Of a stretch of 64,000 bases of DNA, positions 47,425-58,358 are shown piece by piece. Location: NCBI RefSeq assembly GCF_021018805.1, contig NC_086250.1, positions 65,917,322 through 65,981,321 of the forward strand, in the 5' to 3' direction. Each line of letters starts with the position of its first letter. Within the stretch, counting starts at the first letter, position 1. Position numbers and translations under genes: made by a program. The notes below the pieces were generated by a model, which did not search any database, was not told the DNA's origin, and saw only the letters and a program-made list of their open reading frames with translations. Origin of the DNA: Prinia subflava (lineage: Eukaryota > Chordata > Aves > Passeriformes > Cisticolidae).

Positions 47425-47690
47425 ATGAGAGAAGTTTCTCAAATTGCCTGAATTGTGTCCTTTTTGTTTAACCCACCATTTCTTAAAGAATGTCCATCCA
47501 GTGCAGCTTCCTGAAAAGATGACAAAGTGACTCAAACGGGGATTGTGTCCAGCAGTCACTTCTGTGTCGCTTTAAAGCAGGGCTATTAATTTTGCCTCTT
47601 GAATTCAACCAGAATTCATGATGGTCAAAACAGCTAAAATACTAACTAATCAATCCTCCCACTGTTGTTTTAGAAGCTCCCCCTCCTCAT

Positions 47691-48829
47691 TCAGAGCATG
47701 GAAAAGAAATCTGCTCTGGCCCATATCAGAGAGGGAAGCCTGCTGTGGGGACAGGAAGAAGCAGCTACCTGTGTGGAGAGCAAGTGGGAACCTCCCAATG
47801 GAGGATGGCTTCCAGCAGCAGTACTCACTGTTCCACTGTCAGGGAGCTGTGCTCGCTGAGGTCTGTTCCTTTTGCCTCCTTTGCTGGGCAGGAATGGCCT
47901 TCACCACAGCCCCTTGGCCCTGCTTGTGGAAGGAGGAGAACGCCCTCCCTGCTCCCCTCCTCCCAAACACACACACCCACTTTGTTCCCCTCTCCTCTGA
48001 TCTCAGGTGCAGAGACCTCCCTTTCCCTTGTGCCAGCCCAGTGCTCATCAGCTCGTTTCACAAGGACAAGTGCTCTCCATAGCAAGGACTCAATCTTTGT
48101 GTGTCCTTGAGGCTTATGGCCTGGCCACACAGCTTGTGTTGCCTCTGGAGCAATGCTTGGAGTCAGGGAGAAGCAGGGCCTTTATGGCTTCTTCTTGCAC
48201 AATCCAGCCATGCTTAGATTTGCCACGGCCAGAATTACTGGAGGTCTGGCTGTGAGTTTCGATGCAAGTGCAAACGTGCTGTGTGTGTAAGGGATGTGCT
48301 GAGGGAGGGGAAGGCTGGAACATACAGCTGCTCAGTGTTGCCACTGAAATGCTCTTGTGTAACTCAGGTGCTGATTTTACCTGGTGGGTAGTATGCAGTA
48401 ATACTAGAACAGAAAGGGAAGAGCAAGCATTGGCAAGTGATCTGGATGCTTTTCTGTTGCTGAGCTGTTCTTTTAGGCCTTGAAAACAGGAGGCAGCACT
48501 GATGAAGTAACTGAACAAGTCCACCTGGTTGGTATTAACTCCCCTTTGCAGTGTCGACTTCCCTTCTTTGGGAATACCTCACTCTTCTCTGTGTGTTTCC
48601 TAAGCCTGTTAGTATTGACACTAGTGTGTTTTTCCTGCCCAGGCCATCTGACACTGGTATTGCACCAGAATGTTCATGCCACTGCAGTTCAAGTCTCTCA
48701 TTTTTTGCACGAAAGTCTTGTCCCCTTTGTTATGGACACTACAGTCCTTAGGAAGCTGACAAATATATTTGACCGTAGTGGGAAAAACGTTAAAGTGGAA
48801 GCATTGTGAAGATGAGGATCAATTTAACA
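47691..48829. other. Moderately GC-rich stretch right of the array, no gene recognised
   Basis: The sequence is less AT-rich than the distal desert. It carries open frames up to 154 codons (47,618-48,082), 136 codons on the minus strand, and 109 codons (48,480-48,809), overlapping in both directions. None resembles a family I know, and I see no third copy of the tandem unit. It could hold untranslated exons, a decayed gene or an unrecognised repeat. Confidence 0.4.
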
Positions 48830-48839
48830 ACATCTTTCC

Positions 48840-49135
48840 TGTGGAACTGCTGCAGACCGAATGAAGCAAGCATCCTTAAACTCAACAGAATTAACAGATT
48901 AACCGAACCTTAACAGAACTTAACTGAAACCTAACCAAGGAAAGCACTCATTGGCTGCTGCAGCTGCTCATGCGTCCTTGCATCCAATCAGCTCTCTGTT
49001 CACATGGCCCTCACATCTCCCCAGCCAATCACTGCCCTGCTACCAACCATCACCAACCGACCTTCACCTGGCACGCAACCAACCTCACCCACCCCGATCT
49101 ACAGCTGGCCCTTCCCAGAGTGCCTCTCGGTGAAC
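48840..49135. other. TTAAC-repeat and CCAAT-box-rich segment
   Basis: From about 48,880 to 48,937 the motif AACAGAA/TTAAC recurs irregularly. It is followed by an ATTGG (48,950) and two CCAAT boxes (48,984 and 49,025), then by a C/A-rich stretch with CCAACC and CACCC motifs to about 49,110. The composition resembles an LTR or promoter remnant, but I cannot assign it. Confidence 0.35.
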
Positions 49136-51188
49136 AGAATTTAACAGTTTTAATATCTTTAGCAAAGGCTGAATGCGGCAAATTCTGGTGTCAGATGTGT
49201 ATTCAGAGAAAGCAGGTTTCAGTAAAATGAATCACAGCCAGAGATCTGTCAGTGCATACCAGTAGTGTCTCAAGACCTCTTGAGTCAGATCAGAGTTTCT
49301 GCAGGCAACTGTCCCTTGGATTTACTGAAGAAAATCCCTTACAGGCTGGACACTGAAATCCACAAGAAAATTCACATTTGCTCCAAATGTGAAGCTAAGT
49401 CCTTTATTTCTTCCTGCTTCCTCCATCAGTGAAGCACAAACTGAGTTAGAATTTAAAACTGTATTGTGTTCTGTACAGCTGCTACCAGAGAGTGTGAGCA
49501 GAAGCAGCAGGGCAACCTGCTGGTGTCTTCAGGTTTATTTTGGAAATATGAAATGTCATGGAATCTTACTGCTATGAAAAGATTATTTTTCAGGTTCACA
49601 GTTATCACTCCCTAATTTGAAATAAAACTGAACATGGTCCCACTCTTAAGAATTTTACCACACCTGCAAATCCACTGACTCAATGAGACGTGGGAGGACT
49701 CAGCCAGGGAGGGAAAAGAGGGTAACACATGTTATTAAATGGAACCCTATTGAAATTATTCTTCATGATAAGGTCACATCCAGCCCTTTGTGAATCTAAG
49801 CTGAAGGGTTTTTCATCCACCAAATCTCAGGTTTAATTGCTTATGAAAATCAGAATTAGAACTATAACTCGTATCATCTAAACCATCATTTCCAACAACC
49901 AGAGTGACGAAACACTAAGTTCACATAAAAGCAGAGGAATTTTATCTTTTTATCCATCACTTTTTCATCCATCACTTTGGTCTCTATTAAAGAGCGATGG
50001 TAATAAGCTTTTCCTAAGGGATCAGTAAAAATGTACAATGAACTTTGCTAATAGTCTAGTACAACAAATATTCTGTATTTTAACCTTACAGGGAAGCTCC
50101 ATGAAAGGTTCATTCTTTTTTATTTATTCCCACCCTGTCACTCCACCCTTCCTGACCCACTTGCAAAAATATCTTGCACTCATCTTGCATAATGCCAGCA
50201 AAATATTACATGTCTTATTCCTGACTACTAATTCTTCTTAAGCAATTTTGGAGTGATCAGATTCAGGCAGCTTTTGGAAGCAGTCTTTGCCTTTATCAAT
50301 TTTAACAAGCCTATAAGGAGAATCATACAAACAGGGTAATAATATGACAAATAAAGACATGTGAACAACTAGGAGGTTTGACTGATATTCTCAATCATTT
50401 TCCAGACAATTTTAAAGTGCTAAAGAACACACTTAATGACTTGTACCTCTCTTGAAAACAATGAACCTCTGAATACAGAATTTTGCATCTTTGAGCTCAC
50501 ATGAGCAAGATCAAATTACATTCTTGCAGGCAGCACCAAGAATCTGGGGAAGGAAACTCATTTCATGCCTCATGGCATGGTGTCAGTGAAGAGAACGGGA
50601 TTTTAAACTAGGGCATAACAAAGACAAAGAGCCAGCTGGTGACATATTTTCTGTTGGTTTGAGTGGAATGCCACATGGTCTAAAATTCTGAAGACCTAAC
50701 CAAAAATAAAATAAATTATTTTTAAAAAGTAATTCAATAACAGAATTTATAATGCCAAAAGTCACAGTGAGGCTACAGTATATTTAGTTTTTCTGTTTGA
50801 CATGTATTTTCAGGCTAAACTTCAGGAGAGTGTTAATTTCTCAGTAATGAAATCACCCAGCAGAGCCAAGAATGACAGATCTGTTACCATCTCTACCAAA
50901 GCTTTTCCTCTGGTCTTCTAACTTTGGCTCCTTAGTCTATACATATTGCCTTTTCTTCACATTCTTTTTTATAATTGGGCAAAGCTCTATAGTGGCCTGA
51001 AAAATATTTTTGGTTGTACAGGGGTTTTCAGAAAAAAATGTTTGCTTTTCTCCAGGAGAAGAAAATCCAGACTGGATCAGAAGGAGCCAACAGTTAATTC
51101 CGTTTCCTCATCCACAAACAATATAGATAAAGCATTCAGTCAGTTGTGGTAATAATTGTACTCTCTAGATACTTACTTGTCCCTGATG
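49136..51188. other. AT-rich intergenic DNA, no gene recognised
   Basis: This is two kilobases of AT-rich sequence with only short open frames. A small direct repeat, ATCCATCACTTT twice at a 15-base period, lies at 49,952-49,978. Confidence 0.5.
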
Positions 51189-51300
51189 AAAACAAAACAA
51201 AACAAAACAAAACAAAACAAAACAAAACAAAACAAAACAAAACAAAACAAAACAAAACAAAACAAAACAAAACCACAAACAAACAAACAAACAAACAAAC
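51189..51300. repeat. (AAAAC)17 then (AAAC)n microsatellite
   Basis: Seventeen uninterrupted copies of AAAAC (51,189-51,273) are followed by about six AAAC units to 51,300 and then a C run. It is the reverse-complement type of the array at 3.65 kb but is purer, which suggests a younger, probably length-variable locus. Confidence 0.96.
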
Positions 51301-51305
51301 CCCCC

Positions 51306-54300
51306 AGGAATTAAATGCACATTAATATAAAATTCTGATTTTTATAAATTGGAAAAAAAAAATTATGGCACTACTTATTCACACGATGGAGAGGTGAACT
51401 TTATCAGATGTAGAGATCTTCAACTCATTACTGCAAATAGCCAGAAAAACATTTATCATCCTTTACACAAACACATTGTAAAAATCAGCATGAAAAGCAC
51501 TACCACATTCTAATTCTCAAGCCTCACTTAATAGCACCTGAGCAATTAAAAAGCCTTTGAATTATTTTTGTCCTGTCTGCTTTTGTATAGATTCCATGTG
51601 ATACTTAAGTCAACAAATTTTATTTATTTTCATTAGCATAGAGAAAAAATAAAAATTCATAATTTCATTTCTTAATGTTTGTTCTCAGCTAGTAAAAAAT
51701 CAAGGAAACAAAAGGTCTGAAAAAGAAAACCTGTGGTAGAATTTTTCCATTTGGATTCCTGCAGAGGCTTTTTCTTTTGAGAAGATCATAGTGATTTCTA
51801 TGAATCTTTATATAACCTTAATCTATCTATATATATTTTTTTTCCTTTGGTCAACAGGAGACTTGGATCAGAAGGATGGATGACCTAAAACCTGATCACA
51901 AGTGTATCCCACTTGCCTGATAATTTAACAGTAGAATATTTTCCTGGTCCTAAGACTACTTGCTCAGGCATTTCTTGGGTTCACAGGACCGTATACTCTG
52001 CAACTATCTTGCTGCGCAGATAGATGGAAAACTTTCCAGGTCTGTCTATGATTGTGGGAGAGCCCTCTGGCTGTGTCAGTCTTCTGGGCTTCTTATCCAG
52101 ATGCACAGAAGTCTTTCTTCCCCATGCTACCAATGTTTACATCCTTGAGCACTATCAGGGTCCTCCTGAGTCAGAGTAGCAGCTCAAGCTCCAGTGCTGG
52201 AATCTTTGGCATAATTGTTGGGAATTTTACTTTCCAGGAGAAACTTCTGACTTTCTGGGTTTTGTTCAGATTTAGAATAAGATTTCTCCTGAAGTACTGG
52301 ATTTTCCCACAGAACAGACTTTTGGATTTTGGGTCTTTTTAAGTGTACTAATACATCTCTATTAGTATTCTGATCTCATCTGCAAAGGAGGTTACACCCA
52401 CTTAATATCTAGTAAAATCTTATTTTAAAGTTATAAGAATCAAATAACCAGTTTTCTGCTGTACTGCAAACATAGCTACATTTCTACCAATTAGGAAAAC
52501 TGATGACTGTTCATACCATAACAAAAGGTTGCATAACATAGAACTTAGAGACTATGGCTTCAACTTCCTTTAAAATGGTTTAATTTTGTGTGTGTTTTAT
52601 CCTCTAGGGCACCATATTTATTACTCTTTCAGAAGTGGGAGATTAGGTCACCAGTAGAGAAGTAATCATGGTGTTTGCTGTGTTATTAAAATGTAGATCA
52701 GTAATGACATTATCTCATCAGTGGTGTGACATACCATCAGTTATTCTGTCATCATGGATTAGCAACTGCATCATCAGGAGTGGGCTGAACCTAACTTATA
52801 ACTCAACTGCAACTTCTCAACCTTTAAACTCAATTTTCACGGCTATTCAAGGTAAGAACACATGGTCTTGTGTTATGTGCCAATTGAAAAGTACTCCGTG
52901 ATTGGAATTACTTTCTTGAGCCAGGGATGATTTTGTAATGGACAAGTACAGACCAGCAGAACAGAATTGGTTCCATCTGTCAGCTGAGTTATGATTCCAT
53001 CACCCTATATATTAGTCCTTTCGGCATTTCTGGAATTTCGTGCCAAAATTAGCCTGGCTTTGGATTCAGCAGTTATTCAAACCAGTGTAAAGGCAAATTC
53101 ATGTGAAAAAAATAGCAAGGTTAAGATCAGGGAATTTATTTGGCAGCCTTGTTGAACCTCTCTAAGGCATTTGATTGCCAGGAGCATACTCAATCTTTTA
53201 TGGTACTCTTTATCTACAGCCTAAAGGAATATTTAGCTTTATCTCTTGATGTGCCTTCTTTAGCAATAAATACACAAAGGGCGCTGTTTCAAGCTAACAT
53301 TTACCTCATGATATTTATTGCTACCCATACTTATCTACTCATTTTCAGCAAAGTTCCCCCTCCAGATAAGGTACATTTTTAAACAAAGTACTTACTATTT
53401 ATACTATTTTCTCCAATTGTTCAATTCAATTAAAAAGTTATAGAAATTATATCTGAGCTGAATCATTTCACATACATCCAAAGCAAAATTTCACACATAC
53501 AAAGGAAAATGAAAGAAAAAGTAAGAATAGGAAGATACTTTATACCAGTCTGTGTTTACCTAATTAATTAGTTTAATTCTAATCCTCCAGTTTGCAACTA
53601 ACCTGAATCTCCAAGAGAAACCAAATGAATCTTTATTACACTTTTCAATGCTGACCCTAGTAAATTTTAGTTAATACTAAAATAACGGCAATTTCTAATA
53701 AACAAGGGCACAGTCTACCCTCACCATCATCATCTAAATTTTTCACTCCATTAAGTTCTGTAAGATTTTTCTACGAAGTAGACATCTGTGAGCTAAATTT
53801 CCATACAGCTGAGTGAGCAGGACATTTGGGAGCCCATTCCTCCCCCATGGTACAGCTGCTGCACAATGTCAGTCAGAGCTTACGACTTCACAAGCGTTGC
53901 ATGCAACCACAGCACAGAGCACCAGTTGTGGGGTAGAAAAATGGGATAAACATGACACATGGCTCCAATACTGACTGTTTTTGGAAAAGAATTGTGGACT
54001 CATGATCAGCACATCTTTCTAAATTTGCCTAAAAACATTCCATACGACTCAGTCTTCCATTTGAATATTAATCCAAGTTTTCAACAATTTCATCTCCCAA
54101 ACATGGCAATAAATATCAATTACCAAATGCAACCTTGCATATATGCAGTATAGGCTGTATAAAATGAAACAGCTTGTTTGACTTTAAAGATAAGCCAGTA
54201 ATCTCTTGCCTCCAAAATAACAACAGTCTCCCAATGGTGTTTGGCACATCTGATAAAGAAAAGTCAAGCAGTAGGTCCAGGAGCTGGAATGTGTAAGCAA

Positions 54301-57300
54301 TCTTCATCCCATCTGTGGATGCATGCCATAGATGAGGTGGCCAAAGTTACAGATGTGATTGACTTGCTACCTAAATTGCTCTCCTTCAGAAGCTGATGAT
54401 TATGGGACGTAGAGCTGCATGTTGAGAAAGTCCAGATTGGCTAATGGCAATTTCCTGCTGTGCCTTTGACACCGCTTAACTCTAAATCAACAAAAAGTTC
54501 CTTCTCTATAGCAAATGTCTACATTTTCATTTGACAATGCTAATTGAATACTTCCTCCTCAAAATCTGAACACTGACATAGAAGATGTAATTCTGTGTTG
54601 ACTTCCAATAGTGAAGAGTTAATTAGCATGCAACAGTTCAGGGCAGAATCAAGTTTCATGTGCACAAAAGCCAAAACAGCCTTTTTCAACATCCTATTCA
54701 TTTAACATTAATTTCAGAAAATAATGAGAGGCCATGCAATAGACCAAGGTGTTATGGTCTTTCAGGTCAGGTTTGTTTGCTGAGAAAGGAAGGCTTAATT
54801 TGACTTGATTAGCTAAAACAGTGTCAGCTGTGTTTATTACTCAATGATGCAAACATCTAGACAATGAACTCATAGGTACTCTGACTGGACTGTGTGCACA
54901 ATACAAGTAGGAAATAAGAAACCCTTCATTAGAAAGGATCACAGAATTTAAAGAGAAGGAAAAAATAATCAAGCCAGGAAGATATCTGGTAGTGGAAAAC
55001 ACAAATAACGTATTTCTTCCATGTGCAAATTAGTCCAGTGATTAAACAACACAGCCATTAATGTATTCTTTGTGTTCAATTATATATTAAACCTGCTACA
55101 CTCTTCAAAAGTCACAGCTTTCCCTGGACAGGAAATTCTTTTTGTGCCAAACCATGTGGTTGTTTTATACTGCAAACAAATGAGAACTGGTGAGACCAAC
55201 ACCTGATTTTGGGTTATGATCTAAGACAGTATGAACAGTGTTCCCCAGAGATGCATCGCTGATGTTCCTTTGTGTATTAAAGTCTTTTAACAAGTAGCTG
55301 TGACTACAGACAGTGGAAAAGAAATACTCATCAAGCTAGAAGGTAGAACTGAAAGGATAATCCTTTCCTTCTACTCACAACAATTCATATATGAAATAAG
55401 AGTTTTAGTACAGCAGAACTCCCTCCTTAAGGCCATTAATGCTCTCAACTACTTGCCATATTAGTGTCCAAGTTCCAATGAGGATACATTTCTGTAAATT
55501 CTTCTTGTTAATTAAAGGATTTCGGGATTTGTGAATAGTTTTTGTCATTCTGGAGACAGAATTTATATTCATAACATCTTTGTGTTCGTAATCTACAAAT
55601 GTGGGTTTCTTTTTTTCCTCTGTCTGTTCTCTCCTCTCTCTTTCTCCTTTATTACATTTAAATAATGTTACTTAAGAAGTAAATAAACCAAACCAAATTA
55701 ACAAACAAATCTCTTCTAGATCTCAAATAGCAGGGTAAAAATGCCAATAACGCCATTCAATATTCTTCCTCTGGTTCATCTAGATTTACATAGATCAGGG
55801 TATGTTGTTATAAAAAAATACTCCATACTGACTCTCTGATCTGGAATTGCTGAGGTAAAAAAGTATGAGTGATCCACTTTAAGGCAGTCATTCATTAGGT
55901 CATTAAAGGGAGAGGTAAGAAAAGCAAGACAAAAAGGAATGGACTGCATAAGATTTTGAGGCAGTGGAAGGAGAAGGCAAAGCTGGGCAAATAATGATCA
56001 GATTAGACAGAAAGAAAGAAATACAGGTAAAAATAGGACAAGAGGAAGGCTGATGTGAGGCTGTGTCAGAGACTCCAATAAGGCAAAGAATAGTTTATTT
56101 ATAAAGCACGAGAAATAAATATGCAGAGTAATGCTTAGGACGTTTAGGCACAGCAAGGAGAATTACATCTATCCAGGAATAAATCAATCAGCTGAAAGAG
56201 AGAAAATGTGATTGCTCAGGTCCAGTTCACAAAGTCTTGGGTCTGGGTGATTAAATGTCCTTTCAGACTTAACTTGCTGGATTAGGTTTTGGAGCTGTAA
56301 CTACAGCAGCAGGAATACTCTGACTGAAAGACATGGGTGCAAAGGTAACATATTCAATATATGGTTATTAAATGCAAAGCCAAAAGAATACGGAAAGGGC
56401 CATACTTAAACTCTCTTTCAATGTTGAAATGTAAATCTCATTAGGTCATTATAGTCCATGTCTGGTTCTTGATATCCCAAGCTAGAAAACAATGCTATCT
56501 TTTAACTGCTCCTGTGCAGAAAGATTTTCCTTTAATTCATGCTCACGGGGGCAAAGTCAACAAAAATGCTCCTATGCTGTTCCCCACTACTGCCTTTGTC
56601 AGGCAATTACTGTGAAAGGAGTAATATAATAGAAAGGACAAAACAACTACTGTGTCTCTGACTCAAACTGTAACTGCAGCTCCTTTAGCTGTTTAAAACA
56701 TTTCCTAGGCACCCATGCTGAGAGTCAGCCTTGGCTGTGCTGACAACTCCTGACATTTTCAATGCAGTGCAACAGTAGGAATCTTTCAAAGCCACACCCA
56801 GGACTTCTTTATTTAGTTGTGTTTATGTGTGCTACCGTGTTTTGGATTAGTTTGGATGTCAGAGTGATTTCATGCACTAAACCTGCAATATATTGAAAAG
56901 TGAAGTAAGGTAACAGCTGTGTTGTATGGTTAACCAAGAATACAAACCCATTACATTTCTGTTGATGCTAATGTTTTTGGACAGCAAGCTTCCCTTTGAA
57001 GAACAGGAATATCCATGAAACCTGCTTATTTCTTTCCTAATCACTGTTCTCTATTCCTTCCCTCTCTCTCCATCCACTTCCCTAAAAAAAGGCTCTAAAA
57101 AGCTCTGATCAGTTCCAAAGCCCTGACGAACTTCATTTCAACCAGAATTTAAGCCTATACATCAACCCCTACTCTAACACCAACTCCTTATCAAGTAAAT
57201 CATTAACCTTCAATTCCAATGCAAAAATCCATGTGGATTCTAAAGCAAACGCTCATTTTAGCATTTTATACAGTAATATTTGACAGTGTTTTTCTTATTC

Positions 57301-57812
57301 ACTTAGTAACAAGTGATCTAAGATTCCTAAGACTTGGAAATTTGGGCCAATTTCCATTCAGAAAATATTCAACACCCACTTGAGCCCTTTCAATAGGTGA
57401 GACTTATGTTTTTGAAGTACTTTTCAAATAGAAGCTTCCCAGAAAATACCCCTGGCCTCAGTGTGTAAGAGGAGCTATGTAATTATTACCAGCCGACTGA
57501 CAAGGATCCTTCCATTGCTTCCTTTGAACTCTTCCTGCCAACAAACTACTTGAAAACTACTAGAAACCCTTAGTGAGCTGTGAGGTTTGCTATGGCAGTT
57601 GACTGAGCCCACTGAAGGTCTTTCAACTCCTTAAAAAGCTGAGTATTTCTGCTTTGAGGAGGAGAACTAAGAGGATGAGAGGCACAATCAAGGAGGCAAG
57701 AGCCAGGGTATGTTCGTGGAAGCCACTCTAAAAGAGCACTTTTTCCCAGGGAGCTGGGAGGGTCATAACTCTTGTCACTGGGATTGGGAGAGGCTGTTTT
57801 AATAAAACCACT
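51306..57812. other. AT-rich intergenic DNA, no gene recognised
   Basis: This is 6.5 kb of AT-rich sequence with no open frame above about 100 codons and no visible transposon remnant. The absence of repeats over this length is compatible with conserved non-coding DNA, but that would need alignment to other birds. Confidence 0.45.
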
Positions 57813-58358
57813 CACAGAATCATCTGGGTTGGAAGGGATCTAACAGACCATGTCCTTCTGACCCCTCTACAACAGGCAGAAACACCTTCTACTAGACCAG
57901 GGTGCTCAAAGCCCCATCCAGCCTGGCTTTGAATGCTTCCAGGGATGAGGCAGTCACTTAGGGCAACCTGTGCCAGTGTCTTAACACCCCTGCAGTGATG
58001 ATTTTCTGCATTATGTCTATCTAAACCTACCCTCTTTCAGTTTAAAGTAATTACCTCTTGTCCTATCACTACATGTTCTTGTAAAAAGTCCTTCTCCAGC
58101 TGTCTTGTCTTTAGGCAAAATGCTGTAAATTCCTTCCCTTCTCCAGGCTGAACAACCCCAACTCTCTCAGCCTCTTCCCAGGAGAGGTGTCCCAGCCCCC
58201 AGAGCATCTTTGTGTCCTCCTTTGGACTCACTCCAGCAGTTCCATGTCCATCTTGCATCGGGGGCCCCAGCACTGCACACAGTGTTCCAGGTGAGATCTC
58301 CCAAGAACAGAGCAGAGCAGGACAATAACATCATTCGATGCAGCCCAGGATATGCTCG
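57813..58358 (-). mobile_element. CR1 LINE 3'-end fragment
   Basis: In reverse complement this is the CR1 3' region. Its tail end at 57,814 reads ACAGAATCATCTGGGTTGGAAGGGA. The CATCCAGCCTGGCTTTGAA, GGGCAACCTGTGCCAGTG and TCCAGGCTGAACAACCCCAACTCTC stretches follow, and similarity continues to about 58,358. At about 545 bases it is the longest CR1 piece in the window. It has many substitutions and indels and is not coding. Confidence 0.94.

Larger units (their letters stand above)
43185..47690 (+). repeat. Tandem duplication unit, copy B (~4.5 kb)
   Basis: This second head-to-tail unit follows copy A directly. The junction is marked by three TTTATGTG motifs (43,168, 43,176 and 43,192). The right end is fuzzy: similarity to copy A is clear to about 47,630 and weak until about 47,690, after which the sequence is unrelated to the inter-copy region. 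The array therefore seems to end here with two units. Confidence 0.93.

Noticed and set aside
47618..48082. 154-codon open frame right of the array
   Set aside because: It begins inside the decaying edge of the tandem unit, overlaps frames on both strands, and matches no family I know.
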